From NCBI RefSeq assembly GCF_017497975.1, contig NZ_JAGDEL010000007.1, positions 147,139 to 211,138 of the forward strand: DNA of 64,000 nt, read 5' to 3'. Source of the DNA: Metabacillus bambusae (GTDB taxonomy: Bacteria > Bacillota > Bacilli > Bacillales > Bacillaceae). The notes under the pieces were generated by a model that saw only the letters and a program-made list of their open reading frames with translations, did no database searches and was not told the DNA's origin. Position numbers and translations under genes: made by a program. This document shows, piece by piece, positions 8,736 through 16,045 of the stretch; position 1 is the first letter of the stretch; every line of letters begins with the position of its first letter.

Positions 8736-8742
8736 AAAGAAC
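8736..8742 (-). promoter_or_regulatory. SinR box match in precursor leader
   Basis: GTTCTTT on the minus strand matches the SinR consensus GTTCTYT, about 55 bases downstream of the predicted transcription start and 30 bases before the precursor ATG. Confidence 0.45.
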
Positions 8743-8789
8743 AAACGGAGTAAAAAAAATCACCATCTATAGTATATTCGCACTATTTT

Positions 8790-8796
8790 GTTCTCT
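8790..8796 (+). promoter_or_regulatory. SinR box match at precursor promoter
   Basis: GTTCTCT (plus strand) matches GTTCTYT and lies just downstream of the -10 element, so bound SinR would cover the transcription start. It is inverted relative to the box at 8736-8742. Confidence 0.5.
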
Positions 8797-8801
8797 ATAA
8801 C

Positions 8802-8830
8802 ATTATAAAGCGTAAAAGTTAATATGAAAA
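8802..8830 (-). promoter_or_regulatory. Sigma-A-type promoter of the RiPP-like operon
   Basis: On the minus strand: -35 TTTTCA (8825-8830), 17-base spacer, -10 TATAAT (8802-8807). Transcription would start near 8795 and run into the precursor gene. Confidence 0.55.
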
Positions 8831-8839
8831 GGGGAAAGT

Positions 8840-8848
8840 TTCGACATA
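8840..8848 (-). promoter_or_regulatory. Spo0A-box match upstream of the -35
   Basis: TATGTCGAA on the minus strand differs at one base from the 0A box TTTGTCRAA. It lies about 10 bases upstream of the -35 hexamer, a position used by activating Spo0A sites. Short motif, so chance is possible. Confidence 0.4.
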
Positions 8849-8931
8849 GAGATAGGAATTTTGACAATTTGCATACTCTTAAAAAGAAGTAAGGGAGGGG
8901 GAGGTATTCAATAAAACGAACAAAACAAAAA

Positions 8932-8970
8932 GAGCATCATCGGCGATCAAAAATCACCAACCATGCCCTC
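8932..8970 (-). terminator. Terminator of sinR
   Basis: Imperfect long hairpin (GAGGGCATGG... with ...GATGATGCTC, several G-U pairs) followed on the minus strand by TTTTTGTTTTG. It overlaps the sinR stop codon and separates sinIR from the RiPP-like operon transcribed in the same direction. Confidence 0.7.
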
Positions 8971-9304
8971 ATTTATCATTATCATTCTGTAACTTCCATT
9001 TATTAAATTCCAAAAACTCGCGAAATTGATCTTTGGAGACACCTGATTTCATGGCGTCTTGAACGAGCTTTGTCCATTCGTTGTCAAGTTCCTGTGGGTT
9101 TGTTTCACTTTGTTCATCTAGTAGGGTGTTAACCGTAACGCCTAGAACGGATGAAACTTTTTCTAAAAATTGTACAGAAGGATTTGACTGGAGATTGCGT
9201 TCAATCGAACTTAGGTAGGATTTTGCAACTCCTGCTCTTTCTGCTAGTTCAGATAAAGATAAATTTTTTTGAGTTCTATATTTTTTAATTCGTGGACCAA
9301 TCAC
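8969..9304 (-). CDS. sinR: Transcriptional regulator SinR
   Basis: 111 residues, exactly the B. subtilis SinR length. The N-terminal XRE helix-turn-helix has the hallmark stretch LSELAERAGVAKSYLSSIER, followed by the linker and the C-terminal SinI-binding/oligomer domain (EWTKLVQDAMKSGVSKDQFR). SinR represses biofilm matrix genes until SinI pulls it off DNA. The GTG at 9304 is chosen: it gives the conserved MIG.RIK start and has AAGGAAGGTGA at 8-base spacing, while the in-frame GTG at 9316 lies inside that ribosome-binding site. It follows sinI; the neighbours yqhG and yqhH match B. subtilis. What follows it differs: a RiPP-like operon, not the convergent tapA-sipW-tasA operon. Confidence 0.95.
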   Translation of the reverse strand: MIGPRIKKYRTQKNLSLSELAERAGVAKSYLSSIERNLQSNPSVQFLEKVSSVLGVTVNTLLDEQSETNPQELDNEWTKLVQDAMKSGVSKDQFREFLEFNKWKLQNDNDK

Positions 9305-9392
9305 GTCAAAGATCACCTTCCTTTGTTAGCATTAGTATAACATATAAAGAAGGTTTTGTTTTATATGAAGAACATCTTATTAAAAAATTTAC

Positions 9393-9428
9393 AAAGCCCT
9401 ATTTTATTCCGCTTTTAAAGCAGGGCTT
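9393..9428 (-). terminator. Hairpin between sinI and sinR
   Basis: AAGCCCT at the end of sinI pairs with AGGGCTT just after its stop; on the minus strand an AT-rich tract (GTAAATTTTTTAAT) follows. It could lower read-through into sinR and so set the SinI:SinR ratio. Confidence 0.5.
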
Positions 9429-9559
9429 CCCTTTTTCACTAAAAATTCTTTTATTTCTTCAACACTGATACCTACTTCAAGTGCCTCTAAAATCATCTCT
9501 ACCCATTCACGATCAAGATGACCTTCTTTCGTTATACGATCAATGATTTCAATATTCAA
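9404..9559 (-). CDS. sinI: SinR antagonist SinI
   Basis: 51 residues with the SinI/SinR dimerisation helix pair: LDREWVEMILEALEVGISVEEIKEFL. It lacks the DNA-binding domain; SinI binds SinR and blocks its DNA binding, switching cells to matrix production. The start is the TTG at 9559, set by AGGAGGG six bases upstream. In-frame ATGs at 9610 and 9607 would add an N-terminal tail translated from the upstream riboswitch and should not be used. The leader carries a cyclic-di-GMP riboswitch, an arrangement not present in the B. subtilis sinI leader as far as I know. Confidence 0.9.
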   Translation of the reverse strand: MNIEIIDRITKEGHLDREWVEMILEALEVGISVEEIKEFLVKKGSPALKAE

Positions 9560-9580
9560 CTTATACCCTCCTAAAATACT

Positions 9581-9597
9581 TGCCTGTATTTCAGGCA
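9581..9597 (-). promoter_or_regulatory. Expression-platform hairpin of the sinI riboswitch
   Basis: TGCCTG AAATA CAGGCA, a 6-bp stem followed by AGTATTTT and then the sinI ribosome-binding site. Its 5' strand includes the TGCC that closes the aptamer P1 helix (9594-9597), so hairpin and ligand-bound aptamer exclude each other. If it terminates transcription, cyclic-di-GMP would turn sinI on; the sign is not proven. Confidence 0.6.
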
Positions 9598-9675
9598 GTC
9601 CAGCCATCATAGTAAGAACGTTAGACCTGTGACTTTGCGTCCCTATTTTTCAATAGGTTTGCCCTTTGACTGAAT
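9594..9675 (-). ncRNA. Cyclic-di-GMP-I (GEMM-I) riboswitch in the sinI leader
   Basis: On the minus strand all core GEMM-I elements appear in order: AAAGGGCAAACC, a hairpin CCTATT-GAAA-AATAGG with the GAAA tetraloop, GGGACGCAAAGTCAC, then AGGTCTAACG as tetraloop receptor, and the second helix closing with ATGATGGCTGGACTGCC. The invariant GGGCAAACC, GACGCAAAG and GGYCUA blocks are intact. P1 is closed by GGCA with TGCC. It lies about 35-115 bases upstream of the sinI TTG, in the same direction, so it should control sinI (and perhaps sinR) by cyclic-di-GMP. Confidence 0.9.
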
Positions 9676-9746
9676 AATTGTCATTATTTGATATTGGGAT
9701 TTCATACAAAAGTCCTTTTTATGTATCTATCAATATATCTACTCTT

Positions 9747-9790
9747 ATTATAAAAAGGAATTTAAAGGAAGTGTGCAGAACTATGTCGAG
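9747..9790 (-). promoter_or_regulatory. Candidate sinI promoter with Spo0A-like site
   Basis: Minus-strand TATAAT at 9747-9752 has no good -35 hexamer (CACACT at 17-base spacing). A TGTCGAG (plus, 9784-9790), one mismatch from the 0A core TGTCGAA, sits at about -45. A weak -35 with a nearby 0A site fits an activator-dependent promoter, as known for sinI in B. subtilis. Confidence 0.4.
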
Positions 9791-9948
9791 AGTTAAAAAT
9801 TTATATGAAAATCGGTAAATGTAATAATAATGTAATGTTACGTGGGTGTAAATGCCTATTTTGCTGCATTTAAACATGTATTTTTAACGCATCTTTATTT
9901 AATCTTTAAGAAAACTTTAAGAAAAGTTAAACGTAAAAAAATTAAATT

Positions 9949-9957
9949 TTTGTCGAA
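9949..9957 (+). promoter_or_regulatory. Spo0A box (perfect match) upstream of sinI
   Basis: TTTGTCGAA is an exact match to the 0A consensus TTTGTCRAA, about 200 bases upstream of the predicted sinI transcription start, in the 480-bp gap between yqhG and sinI. Confidence 0.45.
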
Positions 9958-9998
9958 ATATATTTCTTTTTTGCAAAAATCTTTTAGAGAGACAAAAA

Positions 9999-10027
9999 AC
10001 AAGCAATTGTACCTACCAATTGCTTGT
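9999..10027 (-). terminator. Terminator of yqhG
   Basis: ACAAGCAATTG / CAATTGCTTGT, an 11-bp stem followed on the minus strand by TTTTTTGTC. Confidence 0.85.
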
Positions 10028-10037
10028 CAACTGTATT

Positions 10038-10835
10038 CTATCTAAAGATTGCTTGAGGGGTTAAATAAAAGATCCCACCATTTTGCACTGATACATTAAT
10101 TTGTGGTTCATAAAGCTCACGTAAAGCTTCCTTCTCTAAATGATAGCAGTCTGGCTTTTCGTCTAAGTCTTCATAAAAGTGATCTAATAACTGGAGGTCT
10201 TCATTCCATCGTTGCCTTGCAGAGTCTGCCCATGAATGATCTTCTCTGCTAATACTTTGTTCAATAAACTGCTCAATTCGTTTTAGTCCGCTTTGTGGTT
10301 TGATTAATGGAGTCATATTAAAGCATAGGTCAGGAATTTTGGGTGTAAGTTCGAGTTTTTCTAGTTTTTCTTGAAAGTTTTCTACTAACGTTCCACTTAC
10401 GAGATGCAGACCGATTGAGTGAAGCTGATCCTTTTTCATATCACATTGATAAGACACCATGAAATTTGCGCAAAGCCATGGGTGTAAAGGAATACTCCCT
10501 CCTGGTGAGGTGACTTTTTCAAATAAGCGAATGTAGCTCCCTAGACGTGTAGTTGATTGAAAGATTTGATGTAGGCGTGGGGCGCCAAAATGCATAACCT
10601 CACCCTTTAGATCACCCGGAGCTTTTTGTTGATCTGTTATTAATGTTAGTTTCATTGGGTTTGGAACACCATTTGTTTTTTCAAGGTAATGCCAATAAAA
10701 TGGCCGATTCATTAACTCCTTATCCATATTGATTGTTAATTGAACGGTTAAATAGCCTGGTTCATTTTCGATGATGTCACAGGAATTTGCTGTGAAGAAG
10801 CTTTCTAAATAGCTATGAATTTTTTCCTGCTGCAT
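10038..10835 (-). CDS. yqhG: YqhG family protein
   Basis: 265 residues, soluble, no signal peptide. Recognised as YqhG by sequence (for example FHFGAPRLHQIF-like stretch VMHFGAPRLHQIF and the tail NVSVQNGGIFYLTPQAIFR) and by its place between yqhH and sinI as in B. subtilis. No catalytic motif stands out and the function is unknown. The ATG at 10835 is used because AAAGGTGG precedes it at the right distance; the in-frame ATG at 10853 would overlap that site. Confidence 0.85.
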   Translation of the reverse strand: MQQEKIHSYLESFFTANSCDIIENEPGYLTVQLTINMDKELMNRPFYWHYLEKTNGVPNPMKLTLITDQQKAPGDLKGEVMHFGAPRLHQIFQSTTRLGSYIRLFEKVTSPGGSIPLHPWLCANFMVSYQCDMKKDQLHSIGLHLVSGTLVENFQEKLEKLELTPKIPDLCFNMTPLIKPQSGLKRIEQFIEQSISREDHSWADSARQRWNEDLQLLDHFYEDLDEKPDCYHLEKEALRELYEPQINVSVQNGGIFYLTPQAIFR

Positions 10836-10966
10836 GATGTTTCCACCTTTCAATCTAGCATATAAACTAAGTAAATATTTATTGTACTAAGTATTTGTAT
10901 CTAGCCACTCAGGATTAGATTTTTCCTGAGCGACTAATGATTTTTCGGAGCTGAATAATGTACTTC

Positions 10967-12655
10967 TTAGTATTGATTTCCACTAGCAGCTTTTCTTTGC
11001 TCTTGAGAATGCTGGGCATAATCAAGGATTGAGGTTAAGTTTTCCATCTTGATCTTCATTTCTCCATCACTTTTTGAATTGTACATAATGTCTTGGATAT
11101 GCTCTTCGAAATTTTTAATTTCTAATCTTGTTAAAATCTCATCTAGCTCACCAATGACTTTTTCGAATAAATGTATTTTTTCATATAGTAGCTTTAGAAT
11201 ATGTTCTTCCACTGTGTTTCTTGTTGCCATATTGTAAATATGGACATCATGCTCTTGTCCTAGGCGATGAATTCGGCCAATTCGTTGTTCAAGTCTCATT
11301 GGATTCCAAGGTAGATCATAGTTGATGATGTTGTGACAGAATTGTAGATTTATCCCTTCACCACCAGCTTCTGTTGCAATGAGAACTTGCACTCGATTTT
11401 TAAAGAGCTCCTTCATCCAGTCCTTTTTCCCGCGCTTAAAGCCGCCACGGAAGGGAACAGAAGTAATGCCATTTTGCTGTAAAAACCATTGTAGATAAAA
11501 TTGAGTTGCTCTGTATTCAGTGAAAATGATTACTTTGTCGTTAATGTTTTTTATAAGTTCTACAACCTTTAGAGCCTTTGTATTTTGTGTGACACCGTCG
11601 ATTGCCATCATAATCTCTTTAATCACGTTATTAGGTAGGACGGCTTCCTCTTCCTCTGGGCGATCTAGCATTTTCTTTAAGGTCATGTAAACAGCTTCGC
11701 GACTGCTGCATGCTTCACGTTGAAGTGTCATGATCGAAAATGTATTTGCCGCATATTGAGAGGAAGCTTTTAATGCTGTAATCGTGTCATATAAATGTTG
11801 TTCGGTTTCTGAAAAGTCAATTGGCACGGTTTCAACATGGCGTTTTGGCCAATCGATTCCAGTGTCACCACGGCGATTTCGAATCATGACCTTATTTATT
11901 AACTCGCGTAAATGTTCATGATCCTCTAACGAACGTTCTTTTGCTGAAAATACCTCTGTAAAGTATGCCTCATTTCCGAGGTGCCCTGGCTTTAGTAGGG
12001 ATACTAGGTTGAAAATTTCCTCTACTCTGTTTTGGACAGGTGTTGCAGTTAATAGTAAACAATATTTTTTCTTTAAATTTTGAACAAATTCATAGTTTTT
12101 GGTTTTATTATTTTTAAGCTTGTGAGCTTCATCAATGATCACAAGATCATAGGATTGTTCATAGACTATTTCACGGTGTGGGCTACGTTTTGCTGTATCA
12201 ATCGAGGATACAACAACATCACATGATTCCCATACATAGCTTTTCTTTTGCTCTACAGCTGGGATGAAAAATTTTTCAGTTAACTCTCGAGCCCATTGGG
12301 AAACAAGTGAAGCAGGGACTAAGATTAACACCTTTTTTACAAGACCACGAATCATATATTCTTTTAAAATTAGTCCGGCTTCAATCGTTTTACCTAAACC
12401 AACTTCATCGGCTAAAATGGCTTTTCCATTCATTTTTTCTACCACTCTTTGAGCAACCTCTAATTGATGTGGCAGCGGGGTGAAATGTGGAAGGTGCTTA
12501 GGTGCTTGTAAGCCTTCAAATGAAGGAACAGCTGTATGCTGCTGAACTTCATAGCTGAGTTTAAATAATTCCCAGTTTGACCAAGGTCCATCACTTTCAA
12601 GCCTTTCAAAAAATCCTTCCTGCCAGGATGAATCAAAGTTTGTCTTTACATTCAT
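10967..12655 (-). CDS. yqhH: SNF2-family DEAD/DEAH helicase YqhH
   Basis: 562 residues forming a compact two-domain SF2/SNF2 ATPase. Domain 1: ADEVGLGKTIEAG (Walker A type), IIDEAHKLKN (DEAH box), LLLTATPVQN. Domain 2: IIFTEYRATQF, ATEAGGEGINLQ and NPMRLEQRIGRIHRLGQ (arginine finger motif). Members remodel protein-nucleic acid complexes; the RapA-like architecture suggests work with transcription or repair, but the target is not known. Divergent from the gcv operon across a 330-bp gap, as in B. subtilis. Confidence 0.92.
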   Translation of the reverse strand: MNVKTNFDSSWQEGFFERLESDGPWSNWELFKLSYEVQQHTAVPSFEGLQAPKHLPHFTPLPHQLEVAQRVVEKMNGKAILADEVGLGKTIEAGLILKEYMIRGLVKKVLILVPASLVSQWARELTEKFFIPAVEQKKSYVWESCDVVVSSIDTAKRSPHREIVYEQSYDLVIIDEAHKLKNNKTKNYEFVQNLKKKYCLLLTATPVQNRVEEIFNLVSLLKPGHLGNEAYFTEVFSAKERSLEDHEHLRELINKVMIRNRRGDTGIDWPKRHVETVPIDFSETEQHLYDTITALKASSQYAANTFSIMTLQREACSSREAVYMTLKKMLDRPEEEEAVLPNNVIKEIMMAIDGVTQNTKALKVVELIKNINDKVIIFTEYRATQFYLQWFLQQNGITSVPFRGGFKRGKKDWMKELFKNRVQVLIATEAGGEGINLQFCHNIINYDLPWNPMRLEQRIGRIHRLGQEHDVHIYNMATRNTVEEHILKLLYEKIHLFEKVIGELDEILTRLEIKNFEEHIQDIMYNSKSDGEMKIKMENLTSILDYAQHSQEQRKAASGNQY

Positions 12656-12984
12656 ATTTTTGACAGTCCTTTCGTAAACTAAGCTGCATTGAAATGTTCA
12701 CTATTTAGGTATAAAAGTAGGGTATCTTTATAATAAAGTGTTTTCATTTTGTTAAACACGAACAATGATGGATAAAAAAACTTTATTGTTAAGTAAAAAA
12801 GTGATTGCCGAAACGATACCCTCATGGTAGGATGTTAATATGTAAGAAAGTTCAAAATATGCTTTTCTTTCATTAAGTAAACATATATGTTTTATCTTTT
12901 TTTGTTCTAAATGTCTTAAATGTTAAATGTTAAATGTCGATCATTACTGTTTTATAAAGTATAACCAATTTGAAAACAAAATAT
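12656..12984 (+). other. Divergent intergenic region yqhH / gcvT
   Basis: About 330 bp of AT-rich sequence holding the promoters of yqhH (leftward) and the gcv operon (rightward). TATAAAG/TATAAC-like hexamers occur upstream of the riboswitch (12953-12965), but I cannot assign -35/-10 pairs with confidence. No open reading frame or repeat seen. Confidence 0.4.
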
Positions 12985-13145
12985 GTGCGGATGAGAATAA
13001 GGGGAGAGACTATATGTATATAGCGCCGAAGGAGCAAACAACTGTGAATCTCTCAGGCAAAAAGACTCTTATTTGACGCGGCTCTGGAGAATGTTTGCTC
13101 AGAATGCAGCAAACTACCAAAGGGGAAAGCCTTATGAGGGCAGGT
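12985..13145 (+). ncRNA. Tandem glycine riboswitch
   Basis: Two aptamers in series upstream of gcvT. The first has GGGGAGAGAC...GCGCCGAAGGAGCAA...CTCTCAGGCAAAAAGAC; the second has CTCTGGAGAATGTTTGC...GCAAAC-ACTACCAAAGGGGAAAGCC, the usual partner with its GGGGAAA signature. Glycine binding turns on the cleavage-system genes; the terminator at 13224-13273 is the expression platform. Confidence 0.93.
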
Positions 13146-13223
13146 TGTTTTTTACTAGATCTTGTTAAGATCGTTAGTTAAAACACTGCTTATCGATTTT
13201 ACATAAGGTAAACTTTCAGGTTA

Positions 13224-13273
13224 AAAGGACAGGGACTTCTACTAATTATGTAGGAGTACTATGTCCTTTTTTT
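13224..13273 (+). terminator. Riboswitch-controlled terminator upstream of gcvT
   Basis: AAAAGGACA...TGTCCTTTTTTT outer stem with an inner TCTAC/GTAG(G)A stem; lies between the second glycine aptamer and gcvT, 60 bases before the ATG. Confidence 0.85.
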
Positions 13274-13332
13274 GATGCCTTCATTTAAGAGAAGTCTGAG
13301 AAGTTTCCAAACATAGAGGGGAGTTATCCAAA

Positions 13333-14436
13333 ATGGCAGAGTTAAAGAGAACACCATTATTTGAAGTGTATAAAGACTACGGAGCAAAAACGATTGATTT
13401 TGGTGGCTGGGATTTACCCGTTCAATTTTCTTCTATTAAAGAGGAGCATGAGGCGGTACGTACGAAGGCTGGTCTGTTTGATGTTTCACATATGGGTGAG
13501 GTAGAGGTTCGTGGAGCTGACAGTCTTGCATTTTTACAAAAGATCGCAACAAATGATGTTTCCCTTTTAAAAGCTGGTGGCGCACAATATACGGCAATGT
13601 GTTATGAAGATGGCGGTACAGTTGACGATCTCCTAATCTATAAAAAAGCTGACAACGACTATTTACTTGTTATTAATGCATCAAATATCGATAAAGATAT
13701 CGAATGGCTAACTACGAATATAAACGGTGATGTAACAATAAAAAACATCTCAAATGAAGTTGCACTCCTTGCACTTCAAGGGCCTAGTGCCCAACAAGTT
13801 CTACAAAAACTAACCGACCTAGACTTATCAGAAATTAAGTTTTTTAAATTTAAAGATGGTGTAAAGGTAGCAGGTGTTAACGGTTTACTTTCAAGAACTG
13901 GATACACAGGTGAGGATGGCTTTGAAATTTATTGTGCTGCAGAAGATGCGATTGTCCTTTGGAAGAAAATTTTAGAAGCTGGAAAAGAAGACGGTGTTTT
14001 ACCTTGTGGATTAGGTGCACGTGATACTTTGCGTTTTGAAGCAATTCTTCCATTGTATGGGCAAGAGCTTTCAAAGGATATAACGCCAATCGAAGCTGGA
14101 ATTGGCTTTGCTGTTAAACCGAACAAAGAAGCAGATTTCAATGGAAAAGCAGTGTTGAAAGAACAAAAAGAAAATGGGCCTGCAAGAAAATTAGTAGGCA
14201 TTGAATTAATCGAAAAAGGAATTCCTCGCCATGGGTATGAGGTATTTGCTAATGGAGAGCATATTGGTGTTGTCACAACAGGTACTCAATCTCCAACATT
14301 AAAGAAAAATATTGGATTGGCTTTACTAAAAGCAGAGTTTACTGCGTTAGGAACAGAGGTAGAGGTCCAAATTCGTAAAAAGAAATTAAAAGCTGTAGTT
14401 GTCGCTACACCATTTTATAAGCGACCGAAGAAATAA
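13333..14436 (+). CDS. gcvT: Glycine cleavage system T protein (aminomethyltransferase)
   Basis: 367 residues, the usual GcvT length. It transfers the methylene group from the H-protein-bound aminomethyl arm to tetrahydrofolate, releasing ammonia. Seen: N-terminal [16 protein letters not shown] stretch ([15 protein letters not shown]), [11 protein letters not shown] with the folate-site Asp region, [14 protein letters not shown] and the C-terminal barrel. First gene of gcvT-gcvPA-gcvPB, under the glycine riboswitch; GGGGAG ribosome-binding site before ATG. The repeat at 14489-14612 separates it from gcvPA. Confidence 0.96.
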   Translation: MAELKRTPLFEVYKDYGAKTIDFGGWDLPVQFSSIKEEHEAVRTKAGLFDVSHMGEVEVRGADSLAFLQKIATNDVSLLKAGGAQYTAMCYEDGGTVDDLLIYKKADNDYLLVINASNIDKDIEWLTTNINGDVTIKNISNEVALLALQGPSAQQVLQKLTDLDLSEIKFFKFKDGVKVAGVNGLLSRTGYTGEDGFEIYCAAEDAIVLWKKILEAGKEDGVLPCGLGARDTLRFEAILPLYGQELSKDITPIEAGIGFAVKPNKEADFNGKAVLKEQKENGPARKLVGIELIEKGIPRHGYEVFANGEHIGVVTTGTQSPTLKKNIGLALLKAEFTALGTEVEVQIRKKKLKAVVVATPFYKRPKK

Positions 14437-14488
14437 TAAGGCTCTTTTCTAAGAGATTGTTGCTTTTAAAACAAAAACTATTTCAGAT

Positions 14489-14612
14489 TGATTGGAGCGG
14501 AAGTGCGAGACTCCTGCGGGAGTAGCGGGACAGGTGAGACTCATGCAGGCGTTTACGCCGAGGAGGCTCACCGCCCGCCCGCGGAAAGCGAGCATCTGGA
14601 GCGGAAATCAAC
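14489..14612 (+). repeat. GC-rich interspersed Bacillaceae repeat (full copy)
   Basis: ATTGGAGCGGAAGTGCGAGA at the left end to CTGGAGCGGAAATCAACC at the right, with internal CTCCTGCGGGAG and GGTGAG/CTCACC inverted repeats and a GCGTTTACGC hairpin. I recognise it as a family found in intergenic spaces of many Bacillaceae. GC content is far above the surroundings. It lies inside the gcv operon, between gcvT and gcvPA. A deleted copy is at 47185-47225. Confidence 0.85.
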
Positions 14613-14698
14613 CACACCGCACTACTTGGTAAATAGCAACAAAGTTTGCGAAAACAGCCAATAAAAAAACATCCAACTACGAGAGGGGATCACAAGCA

Positions 14699-16045
14699 AT
14701 GAATCATCGATATTTACCAATGACGGAACAAGATAAGCAGGAAATGCTGCAAGCAATCGGTGTACCATCTGTTGATGACTTGTTTCAAGATATTCCAGAA
14801 AGTGTTCGTTTTCAGGGAGAATACAACATAAAAAAAGCGAAATCTGAAACCGAGCTTTTAAAGGAGCTATCTCAATTAGCTGCAAAAAATAAAGATTTAC
14901 GTAGTCATGCATCATTTTTAGGTGCAGGTGTTTATGACCATTACATGCCTGTCATTGTTGATCATGTGATTTCTCGCTCTGAGTTTTATACAGCTTACAC
15001 ACCTTATCAACCAGAGATTTCTCAAGGTGAGCTACAGGCGATTTTTGAATTTCAGACGATGATTTGTGAGTTAACTGGAATGGATGTTGCAAACTCTTCT
15101 ATGTATGATGGTGGAACGGCTTTAGCGGAAGCGGCGATGCTAGCAGCAGGCCAAACGAAAAAGAAGAAAATACTTGTTTCAATGGCTGTTAATCCAGAAT
15201 CTCGTGATGTTATTAAGACATATGCGAAAGGTCAATACATCGAAGTTGTTGAAGTGCCAGTGAAAAACGGTGTAACAGATCTTGAAGCACTTAAACAAGA
15301 AATGAACGAAGATGTTGCAGCAGTTCTTGTTCAATATCCCAACTTCTTTGGGTCTATTGAGCCTTTAAAAGAGATTGAACCGATCGCACATACTGGTAAA
15401 AGCATGTTTGTTGTGTCTTCAAATCCATTAGCATTAGGCGCATTAACACCTCCTGGAGAGTTAGGTGCTGATATTGTTGCTGGTGATGCGCAACCATTTG
15501 GAATTCCAACAGCATTTGGCGGACCACATTGTGGGTATTTTGCTGTAACGAATAAGCTTTTAAGAAAAGTGCCAGGTCGTCTTGTTGGTCAAACAACAGA
15601 TGAAAATGGGAAACGCGGATTTGTTTTAACCCTACAAGCGCGTGAACAGCATATCCGTCGTGATAAAGCCACATCTAATATTTGCTCAAACCAAGCGTTA
15701 AATGCACTTGCAGCGTCTGTTGCAATGACTGCTCTTGGTAAGCAAGGAGTAAAAGAGATGGCGATACAAAATATCCAAAAAGCAAATTATGCGAAAAATG
15801 CGTGTGTAAAAGCAGGATTGAATGTACCGTTTTCACAACCAATTTTTAATGAATTTGTTGTGAAGCTAACAAAACCTGTTCGTGAAGTGAATAAACAGCT
15901 TTTAGAAAAAGGAATAATTGGTGGCTTTGATCTAGGGAAGGTAGATCCTGAACTTGAAAACCATATGCTTATCGCAGTTACTGAGCTACGTACAAAAGAA
16001 GAAATTGACACACTTGTGAAGGAATTGGGGGATGGCAATGAATAA
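14699..16045 (+). CDS. gcvPA: Glycine dehydrogenase (decarboxylating) subunit 1
   Basis: 448 residues, the N-terminal half of P protein, which in Bacilli is split into two subunits. It has the fold-type I aminotransferase architecture without the PLP lysine. Typical stretches: [34 protein letters not shown], and [20 protein letters not shown]. With GcvPB it decarboxylates glycine and loads the aminomethyl group on lipoyl-H protein. Start ATG at 14699 behind GAGAGGGGATC; overlaps gcvPB by 14 bases. Confidence 0.96.
   Translation: MNHRYLPMTEQDKQEMLQAIGVPSVDDLFQDIPESVRFQGEYNIKKAKSETELLKELSQLAAKNKDLRSHASFLGAGVYDHYMPVIVDHVISRSEFYTAYTPYQPEISQGELQAIFEFQTMICELTGMDVANSSMYDGGTALAEAAMLAAGQTKKKKILVSMAVNPESRDVIKTYAKGQYIEVVEVPVKNGVTDLEALKQEMNEDVAAVLVQYPNFFGSIEPLKEIEPIAHTGKSMFVVSSNPLALGALTPPGELGADIVAGDAQPFGIPTAFGGPHCGYFAVTNKLLRKVPGRLVGQTTDENGKRGFVLTLQAREQHIRRDKATSNICSNQALNALAASVAMTALGKQGVKEMAIQNIQKANYAKNACVKAGLNVPFSQPIFNEFVVKLTKPVREVNKQLLEKGIIGGFDLGKVDPELENHMLIAVTELRTKEEIDTLVKELGDGNE

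Noticed and set aside
9842..10045. 67-residue plus-strand reading frame between sinI and yqhG
   Set aside because: No ribosome-binding site, Lys/Phe-rich translation of AT-rich DNA, and it runs through the yqhG terminator.
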